In this document: positions 58,901-64,000 of the stretch, piece after piece
How positions within the stretch are numbered: the stretch's first letter is position 1
How the letters are laid out: every line of letters starts with the position of its first letter
From: Andrena cerasifolii
Lineage: Eukaryota; Arthropoda; Insecta; Hymenoptera; Andrenidae
Reading direction: 5' to 3'
Length of the DNA: 64,000 bases
NCBI RefSeq assembly: GCF_050908995.1
Contig: NC_135132.1
Coordinates: forward strand, 3,405,001-3,469,000
Position numbers and translations under genes: made by a program
Notes under the pieces: model-generated
Told to the model about the DNA's origin: nothing
The model's database searches: none
Seen by the model: only the letters and a program-made list of their open reading frames with translations

Positions 58901-61900
58901 CGAGTCGGGCCCCCGGTCAGCCGATTCCCCCACTTATTTTTCTCCAGGAGCTGCACGAGACCTGGCAGGGAGAGAGTGCGGCATATGGAGGAGAAAATCA
59001 TCAGAATGAAGTAGGTGTGGAGGGGTCGTTCTCCTACGGCTCTACGGAGCAGGCGAAGAGGAGAAGGAGCCACTGCGGCTCGCGAGCCGCTTGTTCGACA
59101 CCCCTGTCGTAGACCATCTACGGTAGACGTAATAATAAATGCGTCATCATTTTCTGACGCCGACTGTAGGAGGCCGTACTGCGATCCTTCAGGTATGCTG
59201 ACCCAAATTAAAGAGTCCTTATAGAAAACACTGTAAGTGCCAGAAATCAAATTCTAGACTAGTATTACTTAAAGGAGACCACACAGGTTATGCAATCGGT
59301 TCTGGAATGAGACTGGGTGGACATTGTAGTGCACACCTAGTGTTACAAAACCGTAAAGGGTTTTTGTACAATGGGCCTTCGTTTTCGAGAAATTTGAGTT
59401 CAAAGTTTTGCGCGACAGTAGTATTTCAGTTGTGCAAACATTCTTAGGAAGCAACGGTCGTAGCTGCGATATTAAGATGTTTGGCTACGGTGCTGGAGGT
59501 CTTCGGTTCGGTACCTGGTGCGCGCTTGTTTTTTTTTCTTTTTCTTTTTCTTACCGTAGTAATGTAATGGCTGCACCTAAAATTATTTTGCGCTGTAACG
59601 ATGTTAATAATATATATTATTACAATAATACTGCACACAAAGTACAAACATAATACAAGTGCAGATGTAATATAAATATAATAAAACCGCAAATTACAAA
59701 TAATATCAGTGCAACAATATTACTGTATACGACTATCCCTACGGTCAGATATGACCGGAGCTCTAACTGCCGTTAAAGTCTATTCGATAGTCTGCAGCCC
59801 GCGACGTCTTCAGCATATTTTTTAAATATATAAAAGCACTCACACTTATAGACGTAGTAAATTTAATACATCATCGATAATGAAAATAATATTAATATTG
59901 TTGCACTGATATTATTTGTAATTTGCGGTTTTATTATATTTATATTATATCTGCACTTGTATTATGTTTGTACTTTGTGTGCAGTATTATTGTAATAATA
60001 TATATTATTAACATCGTTACAGCGCAAAATAATTTTAGGTGCTGCCATTACATTACTACGGTAAGAAAAAGAAAAAAAAAACAAGCGTGCACCAGGAATC
60101 GAACCGAAGACCTCCAGCACTGTAGCCAAACATCTTAATATCGCAGCTACGACCGTTGCTTGCTAAGAATGTTTGCACAACTGAAATACTACTGTCGCGC
60201 AAAACTTTGAACTCAAATTTCTCGAAAACGAAGGCCCATTGTACAAAAACCCTTTACGGTTTTGTAACACTAGGTGTGCACTACAATGTCCACCCAGTCT
60301 CATTCCAGAACCGATTGCATAACCTGTGCGGTCTCCTTTTAGCACGTATACCATTTTCCGATACAATATTTTTTTTTTAATTTCGGCATGTACAGTGTTT
60401 TCTACAAGGACTTTTCAATTCACAACGCCTCCACGGAAATTTCTTTTTAGTCACGATTTTCGTCTTATTTTATCACATAGAATCACCCAGTTCAGTTTCT
60501 GTACTATCTGTTACCGAACACCCTGTGTAGGTAAGCACTTTGTAATTAAATTTAATTTTCCTTTAAATATCTTTTTAATCAACATTCGCTGATGTAACCA
60601 ATTACGTTGAAGGCTTAATTTAAGAAACAGACCTGCGATAATTTGCCTCCAGCAAGCTGCCAAACTTTTAAACTCATGTCTATTGAGCCGGTGATTAAAG
60701 ATTGAGAGTCTGGGGTGACCACTAAGCAAGTGATGTCTTGAGAATGCGACACTTGATACTTTTCTTCAGGTCCCGCTCCTAAACTTACTATTCGCACTTG
60801 ATTGTCTCCTGTTCCACATACTGCGTACCTGTGAATTTATTAACGCAAACTGAAAAACGAGCACTCAATCGTTGTAATAAAATAGTTCTCATGTAAAACT
60901 GTTTACTGTTGCTTTCCCTTTTAAAATTGCAATTTTAAAAAAATCCACCAATTTTCTACTCTTAGGCACCTCTAGTCCCAAGCAAATATTATTTATAATA
61001 CGAGATAGAAAATTTAGGATAAGTATGGGCATAGGATTCGATTAATCTGGTGTACGTGCCTCATATCAGAAGAAACTGTGAAACAACGACCAGGTCCAGA
61101 CACTGATTGGATCAGGGTACCTGTGCCAGCGGCCCATACTCGAATTACACCCGCTCTATCAGAACTGACGATCCTTCGACCATCAAACATTGCTGTTACC
61201 GTTGTAACAGGCGCTTGATGTTTAAATGTCGCTACTACCAAACCCAACGTTAAGCCCCACACGCGAACTGTTTTGTCTTCTGAGCCTGCATTCAGGAATT
61301 TCACGTATAGAAGTTGTACATACATACATACAAATGTGGGGAAATTGAATTCTTTTTTGATATTTTAGCACCTCATTGACACGTGGGTTATACACTACGC
61401 GGTGTACATACATTTGCGTAGACACTAGTATCTCCGGGTCATATTTCATAATAATAATTCTCGATTTTCTAACAGCCACCTGCATGTTGCAATGATGCAA
61501 AAATAATTGCAGTTTTTGTTACTTTAACCTTTGATGCTTATTTTAGAATAAACTTTACTTTAACTGTATTTATTTAATATGCCATTTTAAAGTGTCAAAT
61601 TTGCTCTATCGATTTGTGGTAATGGTTTTATTTTCTTTTGTTTCCTTTCGACCGTCAATTTTAAGCTGGATAAAAACAAGTTCGAGTGATTTTATTGTGA
61701 GTTCAAAATGGATCTTAAAATTGGTTCCAGAAATTTCGTAACGGAGATTTATAGATGAGAAAGCTCGTGGGCACCCTTCTGCGTTCCAGGAGAACTAATT
61801 GACGGTCATTATTGAATCGGATCTACGCAAAACTACTCGAGAGGTTGCAAAAGAACTAAACATTGACCATTCAACAATTGTTCGACATTTGCACCAAATT

Positions 61901-62974
61901 CGAAATTCAAAACAGTTAAAAACAGCAATCATTTTTGCATTAACTTAATAAACTAATAATGAAAATCAAAAATGCAGACAAACTAAATCAACATACTGAA
62001 AATTAAATATGAAAGGATGTCTTAGAAAATATAATAGAAGATATTTAATAAAACATCGTACATTACTTAATTTGTTTAAAAAATATACCTAATTATATGA
62101 AGAAATATACAGGGTGTTTCCAAAATCATGATACAACCGGAAAGGAGATCGTTGGCTTGTTGGTAAAACTGTTCAAGTCTATATTTCTTAATTTTCGGTA
62201 ACCTTTCAGTTTTTTTTATATCGATTTAATCTAGTGCATGTACACGTAACGAATTTTGAAAAAAACGATTGTTTCGAGAGCAAAGTCCCGATGAAAAAAA
62301 GTTATTCCATAATTTTGAACTATTTTTAGACTTGGAATTATTTCATGCTCAGTTATATGTGGCATATTTAATTATTTACTGCTCAATTTTGCTCAAAATC
62401 GAATTTCTTAAAAACAAATAGCAATTGTAAAAAAATAAAATTGTATACAAGAGTGCAATTACCAAAAAATAAAATGAATATTGACATGGAATTGCAAAAG
62501 AAAAATACAAACAGGAAGAAAAGTATGTACAAAAGTACAATGTTATTTGAAACTGTGTCAACGACTTTAATTAATTAATTATTGTGGAAAATATTATACA
62601 AAGATACTACTGGTTTTTTATACAATTAAATAGTGTATTTTATTATGTAAACGATGAGCATACATACCAGAAGCAACGAATAAACCGGAAGCCGAGAATG
62701 CGATACATGTAACGCTAGCAATATGTCCTGCGAAAGTTGACAGCAACTCGTGCGTGTTCAGTTGCCAAAGGTTTACTAAAGCATCGACTCCACCAGTGAC
62801 CGCCATTGCTCCATCCCTGGATATATCTAAACACGAGATAGCAGACGTATGAGGTTGTAAAGATTCTTGCTTGCCAGATTTCGGAGGTTTCAAATGGCCC
62901 TCTTCACCCCGGAAGCTCCAATATGTAACTCGATCACCGGCAGCTGTTATTAAATAGTCATCCTTTTCCGTCAC
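55608..62974 (-). CDS. WD40-repeat protein, 3' part (NACHT/WD, NWD-like)
   Basis: Five exons on the minus strand join in phase: 62668-62974, 61060-61285, 60633-60828, 57566-58094, 55608-55960; 536 residues to the stop. The 5' end lies beyond the window. WD40 blades are plain: SCLDISRDGAMAVTGGVDAL..VNLWQL, AGHIASVTCIAFSASGLFVA..VRVWGL, IVSSDRAGVIRVW, LITGSIDMSLKVWQL, VVSGSRDANLIVWDI and AASGSEDKSLIVWDT. After the propeller comes a low-complexity tail with PGPKRPNKRLLKKEISLD and a Ser-rich end (SISDSEEEG-type). The blade order and the tail after the last blade resemble NACHT-and-WD-repeat proteins (NWD1/NWD2, worm QUI-1), scaffold-like ATPases. I see no NACHT domain because it would lie upstream, so the assignment is likely but not proven. 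Confidence 0.75.
55990..56576. other. Intron with no mobile element defined
   Basis: Intronic to the WD40 gene. 56150-56400 is GC-rich and open in all three plus frames, a composition effect without domain resemblance. Confidence 0.4.
56577..56758. repeat. Dispersed 'tataggtatac' repeat copy
   Basis: cataggtgtactgagcaatagtgagg at the start, and aatacctcgatactagatctcg near the end, as in the copies at 57265 and 63660. Confidence 0.5.
56759..56946. mobile_element. MITE, TTCATCCTAAGA termini (copy B)
   Basis: CTACACTTAATTCATCCTAA and the complement of ..TTAGGATGAACGGAGTGTAG bound 188 bp. Confidence 0.7.
57053..57220. mobile_element. Small inverted-repeat element
   Basis: 'aaagctgcgagggtcccaaag' at the left faces 'ctttgggacctccgcagctttt' at the right; about 168 bp. 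Confidence 0.6.
57265..57440. repeat. Dispersed 'tataggtatac' repeat copy
   Basis: cattagtgaggtccccaatgcgcatgc followed by a ggtaccct segment and gatagaggtctagtatcgagg, shared with 63210 and 63660. Confidence 0.5.
57566..58094 (-). CDS. WD40 gene, fourth exon
   Basis: Acceptor gatgcag, VLVSHTDHVTCVAV.., last two blades, then DYVAPWCDVRDMRPPGPKRP and LDSDTWRRKYGHLTA; donor gtaggt, phase 1. Confidence 0.88.
58646..58857. mobile_element. hAT MITE B, target TCGTAGAC
   Basis: Begins CAGTGCTGCCCA and matches 52894-53120 in reverse orientation. TCGTAGAC lies at 58638-58645 and 58858-58865. The last bases (gtta) have drifted from the expected CACTG. Confidence 0.85.
58866..59106. mobile_element. 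hAT MITE C, inserted at the same TCGTAGAC target
   Basis: CAGGGGTGACGAACTTCG and the complement of GTTCGACACCCCTG bound 241 bp. TCGTAGAC lies at 58858-58865 and 59107-59114. It abuts MITE B with only the octamer between them. Confidence 0.9.
59451..59522 (+). ncRNA. tRNA-like module, left arm of 59272 element
   Basis: tagctgcgata (A-box-like) and ggttcggtacc (one base off the B-box consensus) at tRNA spacing. No full cloverleaf. Confidence 0.4.
60087..60165 (-). ncRNA. tRNA-like module, right arm of 59272 element
   Basis: Inverted partner of the left-arm module, with an exact B box (ggttcgattcc, complement of 60094-60104). Confidence 0.45.
60633..60828 (-). CDS. WD40 gene, third exon
   Basis: Acceptor attcacag, YAVCGTGDNQ..HSQDITCLVVTPDSQ, then SLKVWQLAGGKLSQ; donor gtctgt, phase 0. 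Confidence 0.87.
61060..61285 (-). CDS. WD40 gene, second exon (GC donor)
   Basis: Acceptor aatgcag completes G-SEDKTVRVWGL. The canonical GT site three bases further would shift the frame. Using GC (AG|GCACGT) gives DMR-YAVCGTGDNQVRIVS, which reads straight into the next exon. Confidence 0.8.
61660..61925 (+). pseudogene. Mariner (SETMAR-type) transposase N-terminal fragment
   Basis: Reads DEKARGHPSAFQ.., then LTVIIESDLRKTTREVAKEL and NIDHSTIVRHLHQI: the linker and second helix-turn-helix of a mariner transposase. At least one in-frame stop (61799) and no catalytic domain. Confidence 0.65.
61926..62617. other. Intron with mariner-type end near 62109
   Basis: TACAGGGTGTTTCCAAAATC at 62109-62128 is the kind of terminus seen in mariner-like elements; its partner end was not found. 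The rest is AT-rich. Confidence 0.4.
62668..62974 (-). CDS. WD40 gene, first exon in window
   Basis: Acceptor tgaatag, then VTEKDDYLITAAGDRVTYW and two blades; donor gtatgt in phase 1. Continues upstream outside the window or in an exon I could not find. Confidence 0.85.
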
Positions 62975-63918
62975 CTATTCAAAGATATCACAAGTATTTT
63001 AACGATACTGCCGATAAAACTTACACCCTAAAAACATTTACTCTGAAATGAGTGGAGGTAACGATTAATTAAATTAAAAACAGAAGGAGGGTTGTTAACA
63101 TACTCTCTATGAACGAATGTAAATAGAGGAGGCAACTGATTAATTAGAATTTTAAGGCAATAACGAATTTAACGTTGAGAATAATTATGACGTGGAAAAG
63201 AAATACTGAATAATAGTGCATATTAGTGAGGTCCCCAATGTGCATGCCCAAAGTGAGGAGGAAAAAGTGAGTGGAGCCGTTACCCCTTCCACGCAACAGC
63301 GCGATTTATTCCTATTGGGTGTTTGGCAACTAAAAACCTTCCAGGCTCCTTTGTTCCCAATCACCTACTTATAATTCTTCCTACGAACCTTGTTATAGAC
63401 ATGCCTGGCTCGTCCCTATAGACAAAATTAGGCAGCTGCCTAGGGCGTAAAGTTGATAAGGGGCGCAAAATGGGCTCTTCATTGTTGACATTTTTTAAAA
63501 TAACGTTTTAAATGAAATATCACAAGTTATACTATAAATGCTTTAAGCTACGAATAAAAATTCAGAGTAATGTCATTAGAAAGTTTAAGTAAATGTATTA
63601 TCAATAAAGGGCGCAATTTAGCAAGTTCGCCTAAGGCGCAAAAGTGGCTTGAGCCGAGCCTGGTTATAGGTATATTGAGCAATAATCATGGATGGGAAAA
63701 AGGAGTCTATGAGAGGTCTTCGACTGGTAATTATATGATAACAACGTCTCGATACTAGATCTCTTGCCAAAGCTGGACTCTATAGGTCCACTGAGCAATA
63801 GTGACGTCTCCAAAGCGAATGTCCACAGAGAGCAAAAATATCTTTCCCGGTACCACAGATGCACGGTGTAGAGTGGAAAAGAATCGCGCAGTTGGCATCT
63901 GATTCGCAAACACTTCTG
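62975..63918. repeat. Cluster of dispersed 'gtgaggtccccaatg' repeats
   Basis: 63210-63420 and 63655-63910 contain the 'attgagcaatagtgacgtc / attagtgaggtccccaatgtgcatgccc' phrases and the gtctcgatactagatctc partner. No upstream exon of the WD40 gene could be recognised here. Confidence 0.5.
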
Positions 63919-64000
63919 CAGGGTGTCCCAAAATTCAGGGACTTCCAGGAACATTCAATATCCTGATGTAAAAAGACATCGAAAAGTCCTTTACGGTTTT
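63919..64000. mobile_element. Mariner-like MITE cut by the window edge
   Basis: CAGGGTGTCCCAAAATTCAGG, then 'aaaaagacatcgaaaagtcctttacggtttt', as in 54948-55357. Right end outside the window. Confidence 0.75.

Larger units (their letters stand above)
59272..60338. mobile_element. Foldback element, AAGGAGACC termini, TTA duplication
   Basis: 1,067 bp with arms of about 430 bp (59272-59700 and 59910-60338). AAGGAGACC at the left and its complement at the right, with TTA at 59269-59271 and 60339-60341. Each arm holds a tRNA-like module and a 'caaatttctcgaaaacgaaggcc' block. Confidence 0.88.
59200..60425. repeat. Outer inverted repeat around the 59272 foldback
   Basis: 'aaagagtccttatagaaaacactgt' at 59210-59234 faces its complement (acagtgttttctacaaggactttt) at about 60391-60415, so the foldback may have landed inside an older inverted-repeat element. 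Confidence 0.5.

Overview
This 64 kb window is animal nuclear DNA, most likely from an insect and probably a hymenopteran such as an ant. Three conserved genes are split by canonical introns. The intergenic DNA is AT-rich and packed with short inverted-repeat transposons (hAT-, piggyBac-, mariner-like and 3-bp-duplication types). A spliced mariner-like transposase is present of a kind I associate with ant genomes. The insect assignment rests on gene content and repeat style, not on a search.

Left third (1-17,400): transposon graveyard. It holds a chimeric transposase relic (1046-1765), a DUF4806-like split gene or pseudogene (2425-3135), Gypsy-type pol debris on the minus strand (about 6011-7185), and a fuller copy of the same spliced transposase (9329-10588) followed by a histone-like 3' stem-loop. 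Next come a hAT/ZMYM-like relic (10917-11590), a 1.3 kb foldback element (11934-13256), a DDE_Tnp_4 transposase relic (14272-14773), another foldback (15967-16696) and a hAT MITE with a perfect 8-bp duplication (17182-17367).

Middle (17,400-39,600): the minus-strand gene MEAF6/Eaf6 (four coding exons, 21502-27390), a subunit of MYST-type histone acetyltransferase complexes. A retroposon with a 5S rRNA-derived head and a 12-bp target duplication lies at 19492-19746. Between MEAF6 and the next gene are about 12 kb of repeats: several MITEs, a solo LTR split by a hAT element, and two inverted-repeat elements whose centres are tandem arrays (60-bp and 34-bp units).

Right third (39,700-64,000): plus-strand PAPSS (bifunctional APS kinase/ATP sulfurylase, ten coding exons, 39708-53434). 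Exon phases join perfectly to a 628-residue protein. Its introns are loaded with foldback elements, including a 96-bp tandem array. Convergent to it on the minus strand is the 3' part of a WD40-repeat gene of NACHT/WD (NWD-like) type, with five exons at 55608-62974; its 5' part lies beyond the right edge. Its introns contain two different hAT MITEs inserted at the same 8-bp target and a foldback element with a tRNA-like module in each arm.

The genes belong to unrelated pathways (chromatin acetylation, sulfate activation, WD-repeat scaffold) and show no sign of joint function. I found no prokaryotic system, no CRISPR array and no complete autonomous transposon. The most unusual items are the 5S-derived retroposon, the transposase gene ending in a histone-like stem-loop, the triple target duplication, and the inverted-repeat elements that grow internal satellite arrays.
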